NCBI GenBank assembly: GCA_036845725.1 | Contig: DAIUDK010000096.1 | Location: 1 to 21,752, forward strand | From: DSWT01 sp036845725 | Lineage (GTDB): Bacteria > Chloroflexota > Anaerolineae > B4-G1 > SLSP01 | Length of the DNA stretch: 21,752 nucleotides | Reading direction: 5' to 3' | Translations under genes and position numbers: made by a program | In this document: positions 8,016-15,286 of the stretch, in pieces | Position numbering within the stretch: position 1 is the first letter of the stretch | Layout of the letters: every line of letters starts with the position of its first letter | The notes under the pieces: model-generated | What the model saw: only the letters and a program-made list of their open reading frames with translations | The model's database searches: none | What the model was told of the DNA's origin: nothing

Positions 8016-9014
8016 TCAATCCTGCCAGGCCGCGTCGGCGCGGAAGTCGGCGGTCAGGCGCGCTTTCTGCGCTTCGGGCAGCCAGGAAGCGCGAATGCTA
8101 TTCAAGATTAACGTCCGAATCTCTTCGTGGGAAAAGTCCAGTTCTTGCTCAAGCGATGAGAATTCTTCCACGAACGTATTACCGAACATCCTTGGATCAT
8201 CGGTATTTATTGTTACGAGAATACCACGCTCAAAGTAGCGACGCACAGGATGCTCACTCAAAGATCGCACCACACCCGTACGCACATTGGAAAGCGGGCA
8301 CATCTCTATCGGGATAGCGTGCGCGGCAAGATAATCGAGCAGCGCCGGGTCTTCCTCTGCACGCGTCCCGTGCCCGATACGCTCGGCGTGCAACGCGTTG
8401 ATCGCGCCCCAGACGCTCGCTGCGCCGGCAGCTTCTCCTGCATGAGCGGTGGTATGGAAACCCAACGCGTGAGCCTGCGCGTACACATCCGCGAAAGGTT
8501 CCGGCGGGTACAATTGCTCCGATCCACCAATACCCACACCGATGACACCTTGATCGCGCACCTCGGATATGTCGGCGAGAGTATGTGTCGCAGTTTCCGG
8601 CCCAAAATCGCGCCCGAAGTCGGCGATAAGGGAGATGTCGATTTCGGGAACGCGGGCGAGACCGGCGCGGATGGCCTCAGCCAACCGTTGCACGCGCAGG
8701 CCATGGCGGGCGAAATCCACCGGCGAGAAAAAGACTTCTGCGTAGCGGATATTCTGACGCGCCAGATCGCGGGCAACAGCCTCGGCGATAAGGGTAAAGT
8801 CTTCATATTCGCGCAAAAACTGGTTCTTCCAGATCCACGTCTCGATAAAGTGGGGAAAATCACGAAAGACGAATTTTTGCTTCAAGGCCTCCAGGTTGGG
8901 CAGATCAGGGTCACCGCCATATTTCTGGACGAGGTCCCACAATGCGGGATAGGGGATCGCGCCTTCAAGATGCAGGTGCAGTTCGACTTTAGGGACACGT
9001 ACAAACCAATTCAT
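8016..9014 (-). CDS. add: Adenosine deaminase family enzyme
   Basis: A 332-residue metal-dependent deaminase, most simply adenosine to inosine in purine salvage. Zinc ligands and catalytic residues are all visible: HLHLEG (His13, His15), HAGE (His191, Glu194), RIGHG (His215) and NTDDP (Asp272, Asp273). Length is normal for the family. ATG at 9014 has AAGGAG (9023-9028) eight bases upstream; a TTG one codon earlier is less likely. It is 84 bases after the second LRR gene, a spacer that contains a short tandem repeat array, and 41 bases before the kinase gene. Relatives in the same family act on adenine or on 6-aminodeoxyfutalosine (menaquinone synthesis), and those cannot be excluded. Its place within a phospho-signalling cluster may be chance or may mean a nucleoside is part of the pathway. 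Confidence 0.88.
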   Translation of the reverse strand: MNWFVRVPKVELHLHLEGAIPYPALWDLVQKYGGDPDLPNLEALKQKFVFRDFPHFIETWIWKNQFLREYEDFTLIAEAVARDLARQNIRYAEVFFSPVDFARHGLRVQRLAEAIRAGLARVPEIDISLIADFGRDFGPETATHTLADISEVRDQGVIGVGIGGSEQLYPPEPFADVYAQAHALGFHTTAHAGEAAGAASVWGAINALHAERIGHGTRAEEDPALLDYLAAHAIPIEMCPLSNVRTGVVRSLSEHPVRRYFERGILVTINTDDPRMFGNTFVEEFSSLEQELDFSHEEIRTLILNSIRASWLPEAQKARLTADFRADAAWQD

Positions 9015-9034
9015 CAATGATACTCCTTGTCGTC

Positions 9035-9056
9035 GTTAGTCTGGTAGTCATTAGTC
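9035..9056. repeat. Short tandem repeat array (TAGTC type)
   Basis: Three TAGTC cores start at 9037, 9045 and 9052 (spacing 8 and 7). The 22-base block matches 15287-15308 with one mismatch. It lies between the second LRR gene and the ribosome-binding site of the deaminase gene. Confidence 0.7.
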
Positions 9057-9098
9057 GGATAACTCTATGGTCATTATAGTACAAATTGGCGAGTCGTA

Positions 9099-10724
9099 CT
9101 ACTGCACAATCTTCAGGCCGGAGCGCGTAAGGGCGGCGATTCCGGTCTCGGTTACGTTCTCGCAGCCAGTCACGTCCAGAACGCGCAAAGCATCGAGCGT
9201 CGCCAGATGCACCAGTCCCGCATCGGTGATGGCGGTACGGCCGAGGTACAGGTGGGTGAGCCGTGGCAAATCCTGCGCGTGTGCGAGCGTCACATCTGTG
9301 AGCGGCGTGCTCTCCAAATCCAGGTGCGTCAAAGCTGTCAGCCCGGCGAGATGCGCCAGCCCGGCACCCGTGACCGGTGTGTGCGAAAGATCGAGACGCG
9401 TCAAATCGACAAACGCACGCGCGTGAGCCAATCCCGCATCGGTGACGCGCGTCCCGGACAACGTCAGATCGGTCAATCCGGTAAGTGCGCTCAGCCGCGC
9501 CAGTCCCTCGTCGGTGATACGCGTCCAGCTCAAATCCAGGCGCGCCAGGCCGATGAGCGGGTGCAGGTAGACGATGCCCGCGTCGGTGACACCGGTGGCT
9601 TCCAGGTTCAACGCCGTCAGCCCATTGAGCACGCGGATGTGCGCGAGGCCGGCATCCGTAATCTGCCCGCATGTGCCGAGGTTCAGGTCGGCAAGGTGTT
9701 TTAACGCGCGCAGATGAGCCAATCCGCCATTGGTAAGCCGGACGCAGTGGAAGAGATTCAACTTTGCCAGGTGGGTGAGGCCGCGCAATGCGCTCAACCC
9801 CGTTCCAGTGATGGGCATGTCGCTGAGATCGAGCGCCGTCATCTCCGCAAGAGCACCGAGGGGAGCCAGACCGTCATCCATGACCTGGACACTTGCCAGA
9901 CCCAAATCGCGCAAACCGGTGAGATCGCTCAGATGCACGGCACCGGCAGCGGTGAGCTGTGTACAGCGGCCCAGGTTCAGGCGACGCAGGCGGGTGAGCG
10001 CGGACAAGTACGCCAGCCCCGCATCAGTGATGTATTCGCACCACCACAGATTGAGATCGGCTAACGCATCAAGCACCTGAAGAAAAGCCAGGCCAGCATC
10101 GGTGATGACGGTGCGCGACAGGTCAAGACGCAGCAAACCGGCAAGGTCACACACGTGCGCCAATCCCACATCCGTGATAGCACTGTGCCGCAAATCCAGT
10201 TCCTGAATGGGGCCAAAAGCGCGCAATTCCTGTGCCAGCCTTTGCAATCCGGCATCGTCCAGGTAGGCGCTCACACGCACTTCATAGTCGGGCAACACAT
10301 CCACGTGGCCGGGCATGGCGCCGAGTTCGCGCCATTCACGGTCACGCGCCAGACTGGAATGCCCTAATAGTGCTACCGGCAACATCGATGTAAAAGTGCG
10401 GGGTTGGGCCTCTGTCACCAGGATACCCAACGCCTCTGCGCACGTCTCCACAGCCCACCGCGCGGCGTCCTCCGGCAAGAAGTAAGCGTCCTGCAGACGC
10501 CGGGTGAGCCACCCGAAGAGCACCGGCTGCGGAATGCCCGGCGAAGCACTGCGCAGGTCGGCAGGGACATTCTCCTGCACGGCCATCACCAAGAGATTGA
10601 TCTCACCCTTGTGCGCGCCGCAAAAATCCAGCAACAGCGCGCGGCAGCGACGCGGGTCCTCCAGAACGGAGGCACCGTACTGCGCGACAATCTCGCGGAG
10701 CTGGCGGCGTGGTATAGTGTGCAT
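9099..10724 (-). CDS. Leucine-rich repeat protein with 15 repeats (LRR-2)
   Basis: A 541-residue protein. Start is the ATG at 10724, four bases after the stop of the preceding LRR gene; no clear ribosome-binding site, so translation is probably coupled. Residues 1-105 are an N-terminal helical domain shared with the upstream protein, with the signature REIVAQYG, DPRRCRALLLDFCG and DAARWAVETCAEALG. A second shared segment (about 125-175) begins REWRELGAMPG. Then come 15 repeats of 24-25 residues of the form LxxLxLSxTxITDAGLAHLxxL, with some Cys-type versions (LNLGTCGQITDAGL). The repeat style is that of cysteine-containing or RNI-like LRRs, which form a curved binding surface. The protein ends RSGLKIVQ, nearly the same as the upstream paralogue. 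No signal peptide or membrane helix is seen, so it is probably a cytoplasmic scaffold or sensor. Function unknown. Confidence 0.88.
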   Translation of the reverse strand: MHTIPRRQLREIVAQYGASVLEDPRRCRALLLDFCGAHKGEINLLVMAVQENVPADLRSASPGIPQPVLFGWLTRRLQDAYFLPEDAARWAVETCAEALGILVTEAQPRTFTSMLPVALLGHSSLARDREWRELGAMPGHVDVLPDYEVRVSAYLDDAGLQRLAQELRAFGPIQELDLRHSAITDVGLAHVCDLAGLLRLDLSRTVITDAGLAFLQVLDALADLNLWWCEYITDAGLAYLSALTRLRRLNLGRCTQLTAAGAVHLSDLTGLRDLGLASVQVMDDGLAPLGALAEMTALDLSDMPITGTGLSALRGLTHLAKLNLFHCVRLTNGGLAHLRALKHLADLNLGTCGQITDAGLAHIRVLNGLTALNLEATGVTDAGIVYLHPLIGLARLDLSWTRITDEGLARLSALTGLTDLTLSGTRVTDAGLAHARAFVDLTRLDLSHTPVTGAGLAHLAGLTALTHLDLESTPLTDVTLAHAQDLPRLTHLYLGRTAITDAGLVHLATLDALRVLDVTGCENVTETGIAALTRSGLKIVQ

Positions 10725-10728
10725 AGCA

Positions 10729-12210
10729 TCACTGCATGATAAATAATCCTGACCGTGCCAGCCTGCTAATCCCGCGCGGGGTAAGGCGTTTGCAGCCGCT
10801 GACGTTGAGATAGGCCAGTTTCTTGAGACGACGCAGGTGCGAAATCCCCCGGTCGGTGATGCGCTCACAATGCGAGAGGTCGAGGTAGAGCAAAGCGGGG
10901 ATATCGCCGATGTGGGCAAGACCTATGTCGGTGATGGCCGTCCGCGAGAGATTAAGAGTGGAGAGGCGCTGTAGATCGCACAAGGGCGTTACGCCCTTGT
11001 CATCCACCTGGGGATTACCGGAAAGGTCGAGATAAGTCAGGTTGAACAGGTTGCGCAGGTGGACGATCCCCTGATGGGTGATTTTGGGGCAGCGCGAGAG
11101 ATCGACTTTAGTCAAGCCAGCACACATGCCGATAGCCTGTACACCCGTGTCATTGAACTTCGATGCACCCGCCAGGTCAAGCGTGACAAGGTTGGGCGCG
11201 GCACGGAGATGCAACAGACCGGAGCCGGAGATATGCTTGCACTCGCGCAGTTCCAGCACCTCAAGCTTAGGCAATGATTCGAGATAGCGGAGTGCCGCGT
11301 CGGAGATGCCCGCCCAGTGCAGCAATAGGCCGGCCAGTTCTGGCAGAGCACGCAGATAAGCCATCCCCTCATCGGTGATACTGGTAGCCCACGGAAAATG
11401 AAGCGTAGTCAGTTTGGCCAAACTTACCAAATGCGCCAGACCCTTATTCGTCACATGCTCGGCGGTGTCGACTTCGAGGTAGGTCAGGTTGGGAAAGGCG
11501 CGTAAAGTAGCCATACCAGCATCGTCGACGGGACCGTTCAAATCCAGCGAGACCACGTCATCGGGATGGGGGATTTCCTTGATCCAGGCATCCAGTTCGT
11601 CCAGCTTATAATGGAAGAAACGCAATCCAAGCACATGGTTCGATGGAAGCACGACGCTACCGGGTGTCGTACCGAGCTTCTGCCATTTGACGTTTGCGCC
11701 GCGCCGCGAACGTCCGTAAACCTCGATGGTGTGGGTGGAGGCGAACGTCTGTTGAGGACGACCGGCAGGCGTGGAGGCTGGGCGCGATATCTGATCCACA
11801 ATCGGTTGGGATGATGTGGTGGGCAATGGCGGCGGCGTATCGGGTAGCGGAGGGGGCGCGTCCGGCTGCGACTCGACTTCGACGACCGGCGAGGGTTCGT
11901 CATCGGTCAGATGAAGCGCGTAGGCCCACGCCTCCACAGCCCAGCGTGCGGCGTTCTCAGCGAGCGCGCGGTTATCCACCAACCGGCGGGTAAGCTGTGC
12001 GATCAGTACCGGCAGCGGAATGCCGCCCTTGATGTCCTGCAAATCGTTGGCGATGTGCTCTTCCTGCGCTGCGTTGAGCACAAAGATTTCACGACGATGC
12101 TGTCCGCAAAGGTCGAGGAGCAAGGCTTTACAGCGGCGTGGATCATTCACGACGCTGCGACCATACTTATCCACAATCTCGCGGAGTTTAAGCCGGGCTT
12201 CGTTGTTCAC
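10729..12210 (-). CDS. Leucine-rich repeat protein with 11 repeats (LRR-1)
   Basis: A 493-residue paralogue of the next protein. The start is a GTG at 12210; no in-frame ATG exists before the conserved N-terminal domain, and the ribosome-binding site is weak. Residues 1-105 carry the shared domain (LREIVDKYG, DPRRCKALLLDLCGQ, ENAARWAVEAWAYAL). A Pro-rich linker (about 106-160) follows, then the second shared segment beginning KWQKLGTTPG (about 175-225), then 11 LRRs of 24-25 residues (for example LTYLDLSGNPQVDDKGV) ending RSGLFIMQ. I recall the N-terminal domain as widespread in bacterial multidomain proteins but know no established name for it. The gene lies 172 bases after the PP2C gene across a spacer with inverted and direct repeats, so it may have separate control. 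Probable cytoplasmic scaffold or sensor; role unknown. Confidence 0.88.
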   Translation of the reverse strand: MNNEARLKLREIVDKYGRSVVNDPRRCKALLLDLCGQHRREIFVLNAAQEEHIANDLQDIKGGIPLPVLIAQLTRRLVDNRALAENAARWAVEAWAYALHLTDDEPSPVVEVESQPDAPPPLPDTPPPLPTTSSQPIVDQISRPASTPAGRPQQTFASTHTIEVYGRSRRGANVKWQKLGTTPGSVVLPSNHVLGLRFFHYKLDELDAWIKEIPHPDDVVSLDLNGPVDDAGMATLRAFPNLTYLEVDTAEHVTNKGLAHLVSLAKLTTLHFPWATSITDEGMAYLRALPELAGLLLHWAGISDAALRYLESLPKLEVLELRECKHISGSGLLHLRAAPNLVTLDLAGASKFNDTGVQAIGMCAGLTKVDLSRCPKITHQGIVHLRNLFNLTYLDLSGNPQVDDKGVTPLCDLQRLSTLNLSRTAITDIGLAHIGDIPALLYLDLSHCERITDRGISHLRRLKKLAYLNVSGCKRLTPRGISRLARSGLFIMQ

Positions 12211-12220
12211 TTGAAATAGT

Positions 12221-12248
12221 CGAAAGGCAAAGGCCGAAAGTCAAAAAA
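12221..12248. repeat. Purine-rich heptamer repeat, 4 units
   Basis: Four heptamers in register: CGAAAGG, CAAAGGC, CGAAAGT and CAAAAAA. They lie directly upstream of the LRR-1 start codon. The unit is degenerate, so this could be chance. Confidence 0.5.
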
Positions 12249-12293
12249 GATGGCTTTCAACAGCATTCTAGGTATCCCCAGACCTATAAACAG

Positions 12294-12358
12294 GTTGCGT
12301 GCTGCATCCTACGTGAGCGATGATCACGCAATGTACAGCACGCAACACAGCAGGCAAC
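12294..12358. promoter_or_regulatory. Three-copy 12-bp element with hairpin potential
   Basis: Plus-strand ACAGCACGCAAC (12335-12346) is followed at once by ACAGCAGGCAAC (12347-12358), a tandem copy with one mismatch. An inverted copy, GTTGCGTGCTG, is at 12294-12304 and pairs perfectly over 11 bp with the first copy and with one mismatch with the second. Inside the 31-base loop, CGTGA and TCACG can form a smaller stem. The element lies in the PP2C/LRR-1 spacer. It could be an operator cluster or an RNA structure with two alternative stems that sets expression of the downstream genes. A weak promoter-like pair (TTGCCT, 16 bases, TACATT on the minus strand) overlaps it. Confidence 0.45.
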
Positions 12359-12382
12359 GCACGAACAGGGACGCGAGGCCCC

Positions 12383-13735
12383 TCAATCATCGTAAAAAAT
12401 ATCCGGAAGCTTTTTGCTCGGTTCGCGCGGGCGATCCTCGTTCTTGATGAGTTCGATCTTGGGCTTGGCCGGCGGATCGGCGGGTCGCGTATCAGATAAC
12501 GGTGCAGGTTCGGCGTGCTCCGGAACAGATTCGGGAGGCGGCGCAACAGGTCGATCCTGAACATGTGCCTTTTCCTTTGGCGCTTTCTGCCCCGCAGGTT
12601 GTGGCGCAACCTGCACCACCTGCTGCGCCGCTTCGTGCGTCATTTTCTCCGGAAGGGCGGCCTCTTTCGGCGGGGTGGCCTCCGTTGGCGAGACATAGGG
12701 CGGCGCTTCATCACGAGCCGGCTGAGATACTGCTTCCGACGTCGTAATCGTCCGCGGTATCGTAGCCGGGCGCTGCGTCCGCTTGCGGCGTGGTTTAGGC
12801 GGCTGCGCCACAGGCGTTGGAGTAGGTGCGGGCACAGATAAAATAGCCGCTGGAAACACGATGCCCATCGTGATGTCGTCACCGCTGCCAGCCCGTGAAG
12901 CATCTTCCAGCCAGCCGCTGAGGTTTTGTTCTACGACCTCAAGGCCATCAGTGCGCAGAATGTCCAGAATATCCGTGCCAACCTTTAGGAAAGCATCCTC
13001 GTTGACGAACGAATTGGCATAGCCATCGGTAGAAAGCAGAATCAGCGCCGGGTGGGGGCCGTAGAGCGCCTGGAATCTGATCTGCACCTCACGCCAGGCT
13101 TCATCCATGCACAACGATGTCGTTTCATTGGCCATGAGGCGGGGATCGCGGGTCATGGGGCGCGCGACCTCTCCATTATCTGCCACAGTCAGGATATCGC
13201 CATCGCCCAGTTGCATGTACAGGATAAAACCGGGGGTGATCAACACGCTCAAGAGCGTCGCGCCATAGGCTACCTGCGGGTTCTTTTCGATGGTCCGCCG
13301 CGCCTTGGGATCGCGCTGCTTCTCCAGGGTATCCAATTCCTCCGAGGTGATCGGATGGTCCTTGAGATGCCGGGACACAGCCGCAAGCCAGCGCCGGGTG
13401 ATTTCGCCCGGCAAGCGTTCCTCAGCCGTGCGTTTGATCGTCGACAGCTTGGATGGATCGGTCTGGCCTGCCGACAACAACTCACGCATCAGTTTCGTCG
13501 CCTCTTCGACGGCGAATTGCGCCCCCACATCGCTGCGGAAGTTCCGAGGGCTGCCGTGCCCATCGGACAAAGAAAGGATAAGCGGTGGGCCTACACCGGA
13601 ATCAGGAAACCACTGGATCGCGTCCTGGTTGGGAATCCCCCCACGCACATGCGAAGCCCCTTGAACCGACCGCCCGACGACGCGCCAAGGATTGGCAGGC
13701 CAGGCACTGGCAAGCCCTTGCGGTGCTTTTCCCAT
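12383..13735 (-). CDS. PP2C-type Ser/Thr phosphatase with disordered tail
   Basis: A 450-residue metal-dependent phosphatase, expected to reverse phosphorylation by the kinases encoded downstream. PP2C motifs in order: RGGIPNQDA (31-39, Asp38), SLSDGHG (55-61, Asp58), YGATLLSV (157-164), LGDGD (176-180), LSTDGYANSF (234-243) and GDDITMGIVF (285-294). These supply the usual metal-binding Asp residues. The sequence resembles the E. coli YegK (PphC) type found in TerY-P triads rather than RsbU/SpoIIE forms. After residue 300 there is a 150-residue low-complexity Pro/Ala/Glu-rich tail with a basic patch (KPRRKRTQRP, 314-323) followed by a Thr/Ser cluster, then an acidic end. ATG at 13735 has TAAGGAG (about 13741-13747) upstream and follows the vWA gene by 29 bases, so the two are surely co-transcribed. 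Confidence 0.92.
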   Translation of the reverse strand: MGKAPQGLASAWPANPWRVVGRSVQGASHVRGGIPNQDAIQWFPDSGVGPPLILSLSDGHGSPRNFRSDVGAQFAVEEATKLMRELLSAGQTDPSKLSTIKRTAEERLPGEITRRWLAAVSRHLKDHPITSEELDTLEKQRDPKARRTIEKNPQVAYGATLLSVLITPGFILYMQLGDGDILTVADNGEVARPMTRDPRLMANETTSLCMDEAWREVQIRFQALYGPHPALILLSTDGYANSFVNEDAFLKVGTDILDILRTDGLEVVEQNLSGWLEDASRAGSGDDITMGIVFPAAILSVPAPTPTPVAQPPKPRRKRTQRPATIPRTITTSEAVSQPARDEAPPYVSPTEATPPKEAALPEKMTHEAAQQVVQVAPQPAGQKAPKEKAHVQDRPVAPPPESVPEHAEPAPLSDTRPADPPAKPKIELIKNEDRPREPSKKLPDIFYDD

Positions 13736-13764
13736 AGTAGCTCCTTATGGCTAACCGGATTGGC

Positions 13765-14580
13765 CTACCAGACGTCGTCAGCAGTGATGTTGGAATCGTC
13801 AAGGGGTGGCGGCACGGTAGGAATCGGGATATTCGTGCCCGCCGATGCCGTTACCGGCGCTGCCACGTCGGCAGGTGCGACAGGTGCGACCACTGGAGCA
13901 TTGGCCGGGGCAGCTACGGGAATCGGCGGCGGCATGACCGCACCTGCAGGTGTAGCTGCAGCAGCCTGGCTAGCCGGCGACGAAGCCGACTTGAGCACTG
14001 CCGTGGACACCCACTTGATATAGTTAACCAATGCCTCGGGATTGTTGGCCTGCAAAGGCTTGATCTCGTTGTGGCCGATAAACTTTTGCAACACGGCATT
14101 ATCGGCATCCTTGCCGATGGCGATGGCGATGCGCACGGCCTTCTTGCCCCACGGTTCATCCATCAACTTCTGCAAGCCTTTTTCGAAGCTGTCGGTCGGC
14201 TGCCCATCGGAGATCATCACCAGCACCGGCGGCAGGGCACGGTCGGTCATCGGGGGAATTTTAAGTTGGTCAGCGACCATCGTGAGGGCTTTGCCCATGT
14301 CGGTGACGCCATCGGCCTTCAAATCCACCCACTTGAAATCTTCCACTGGCGTGGGTTGGGAAATGTGCCACTGCGCGCCGCTGGAGAATTTGATGGCGCG
14401 CACCAGGACCTGCGCGTTGGGATTTTCCGAAGCGACCTTCTGCATGTGGGGGATCGCCTCACGAATCGCCATGTTGAGGGCCTGGATTTTCCCATCATCC
14501 CGCATCGAACCTGACGCATCCGCAATCCAGATAAAGTGCAGCGGGCGGGTCGCTAATTGACCACCGGGTCTCTTACTCAT
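13765..14580 (-). CDS. TerY-like von Willebrand factor A protein
   Basis: A 271-residue vWA protein, first gene of the cluster. The metal-ion-dependent adhesion site is complete: DASGS at 21-25, Thr93 in GVTDMG, and Asp125 in ISDGQPTD. The vWA fold covers about 12-195. Features such as the early DxSGSM placement and the absence of a signal peptide or membrane helix fit the cytoplasmic TerY/YegL group, whose members partner a PP2C phosphatase and a kinase. A Pro/Ala-rich tail (about 198-258) leads to an acidic end (DDSNITADDVW). ATG at 14580 has AAAGGAGG (14589-14596) eight bases upstream, the best ribosome-binding site in the cluster. A promoter and structured leader of about 145 bases lie upstream. 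Likely a metal-dependent protein-binding adaptor; the partner is inferred. Confidence 0.9.
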   Translation of the reverse strand: MSKRPGGQLATRPLHFIWIADASGSMRDDGKIQALNMAIREAIPHMQKVASENPNAQVLVRAIKFSSGAQWHISQPTPVEDFKWVDLKADGVTDMGKALTMVADQLKIPPMTDRALPPVLVMISDGQPTDSFEKGLQKLMDEPWGKKAVRIAIAIGKDADNAVLQKFIGHNEIKPLQANNPEALVNYIKWVSTAVLKSASSPASQAAAATPAGAVMPPPIPVAAPANAPVVAPVAPADVAAPVTASAGTNIPIPTVPPPLDDSNITADDVW

Positions 14581-14616
14581 TTACTTAGCCTCCTTTGCTC
14601 ATAGGTGTTACGCTGC

Positions 14617-14673
14617 GCAGCTTTTGATCGTCCTCTTTCAGACAGGACCAAACGGCCCCAGCATAAAAGCTGC
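14617..14673 (-). promoter_or_regulatory. Structured 5' leader of the vWA operon
   Basis: GCAGCTTTT (14617-14625) and AAAAGCTGC (14665-14673) form a perfect 9-bp outer stem. Inside it, GTCCT (14630-14634) and AGGAC (14644-14648) form a second stem. The structure lies between the predicted transcription start and the ribosome-binding site of the vWA gene. I do not recognise it as a known riboswitch. Confidence 0.4.
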
Positions 14674-14704
14674 AACTTACGTTAATACGAAAAAAAACAG
14701 CCCA

Positions 14705-14726
14705 AGTTGTATTATTGAGCACAACT
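14705..14726 (-). promoter_or_regulatory. Inverted repeat at the predicted transcription start
   Basis: AGTTGT (14705-14710) and ACAACT (14721-14726) form a 6-bp inverted repeat with a 10-base centre, beginning right where transcription from the 14734-14761 promoter should start. It could be an operator or a 5'-end hairpin. An 8-base T-run (on the minus strand) at 14690-14697 follows it. Confidence 0.35.
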
Positions 14727-14733
14727 ATTTACA

Positions 14734-14761
14734 AGTATAATCCAGGGTGTAGCGAAGTCAA
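14734..14761 (-). promoter_or_regulatory. Promoter of the vWA-PP2C-LRR-kinase cluster
   Basis: On the minus strand, TTGACT (14756-14761) and TATACT (14734-14739) are spaced by 16 bases; each matches the sigma-70 consensus at five of six positions. It lies just past the stop of the DUF5680 gene. The predicted start near 14727 gives a leader of about 145 bases before the vWA ATG. Confidence 0.65.
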
Positions 14762-14764
14762 AGT

Positions 14765-15271
14765 CTAGCGCAATACCCCACCACTGTAGTGCAATTGATA
14801 AACCGTCACATCCTGGTAGCTGATGGCTTCTATACCCCAGAAGCGTTCCAGATCGCCATGGATTTCGTTGTTGTAGGTGAAATCAGCGGCCTGCCACAGG
14901 GCGGGACCACGATAGGGATGTTCCGCCGGCGCGTGCAGTAACACAGCCTGCAAGAAAGCATATAGCTGTGACGTTTTCATCGTTGAGCGGATGCTGCGCG
15001 GTATATTCTTCAGTACACCCCCGGCGTATACCATCGACCAGACAGGCGCTGTGTCATAGTAAACTGTCTCTTGTCCGGCAAAGTACTCGCTGCCGAAGTA
15101 AACGTCCCGATATAGCAGTTGCCCGGCGTGATATTCCAGTTGGTGCGAGCCGGGCAGGGAGGGCGTCACCGCTGCTTCTGCGCCGCCTTGTGCGGCATAA
15201 GTTTGCTGTTTCGCCGCAATCAAAAAGCTGACGAAAAGTTCGCGGTTGACGGGAAAATTCAGCGTTGTCAT
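14765..15271 (-). CDS. DUF5680 domain protein
   Basis: A 168-residue protein matching the DUF5680 pattern as I know it: FLIAAKQQTYAAQG near the N-terminus, PGSHQLEYHAGQLLYRDVYFG, FAGQETVYYD, PVWSMVYAGGVL, PYRGP and a C-terminal YQLHYSGGVLR. The domain occurs alone or behind an XRE helix-turn-helix; here it is alone and complete. No molecular function is established to my knowledge. ATG at 15271 has AAGGGGG (15277-15283) upstream. The spacer to the nucleotidyltransferase gene holds a tandem TAGTC repeat. The stop codon lies only a few bases from the -35 box of the next operon. Confidence 0.8.
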   Translation of the reverse strand: MTTLNFPVNRELFVSFLIAAKQQTYAAQGGAEAAVTPSLPGSHQLEYHAGQLLYRDVYFGSEYFAGQETVYYDTAPVWSMVYAGGVLKNIPRSIRSTMKTSQLYAFLQAVLLHAPAEHPYRGPALWQAADFTYNNEIHGDLERFWGIEAISYQDVTVYQLHYSGGVLR

Positions 15272-15286
15272 GGATGCCCCCTTGCG

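Noticed and set aside
8250..9020. Plus-strand open frame opposite the deaminase
   Set aside because: The deaminase reading carries every zinc ligand; the antisense frame has none.
9035..9056. CRISPR array from repeated TAGTC units
   Set aside because: The units are 7-8 bases with no unique spacers of CRISPR size and no cas genes nearby; a short tandem repeat fits better.
13052..14023. Plus-strand open frame of 323 codons across PP2C and vWA genes
   Set aside because: It runs antisense to two genes with complete catalytic motifs and has an Ala/Gly-rich low-complexity end that mirrors the Pro/Ala tail on the other strand.
14617..14673. Known riboswitch in the vWA leader
   Set aside because: I could match the stems to no riboswitch class I know; only a structured leader is supported.
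14715..14741. Plus-strand promoter-like TTGAGC, 15 bases, TATAAT
   Set aside because: The -10 is perfect, but the spacing is short and no plus-strand gene follows; the same bases form part of the better minus-strand promoter region.
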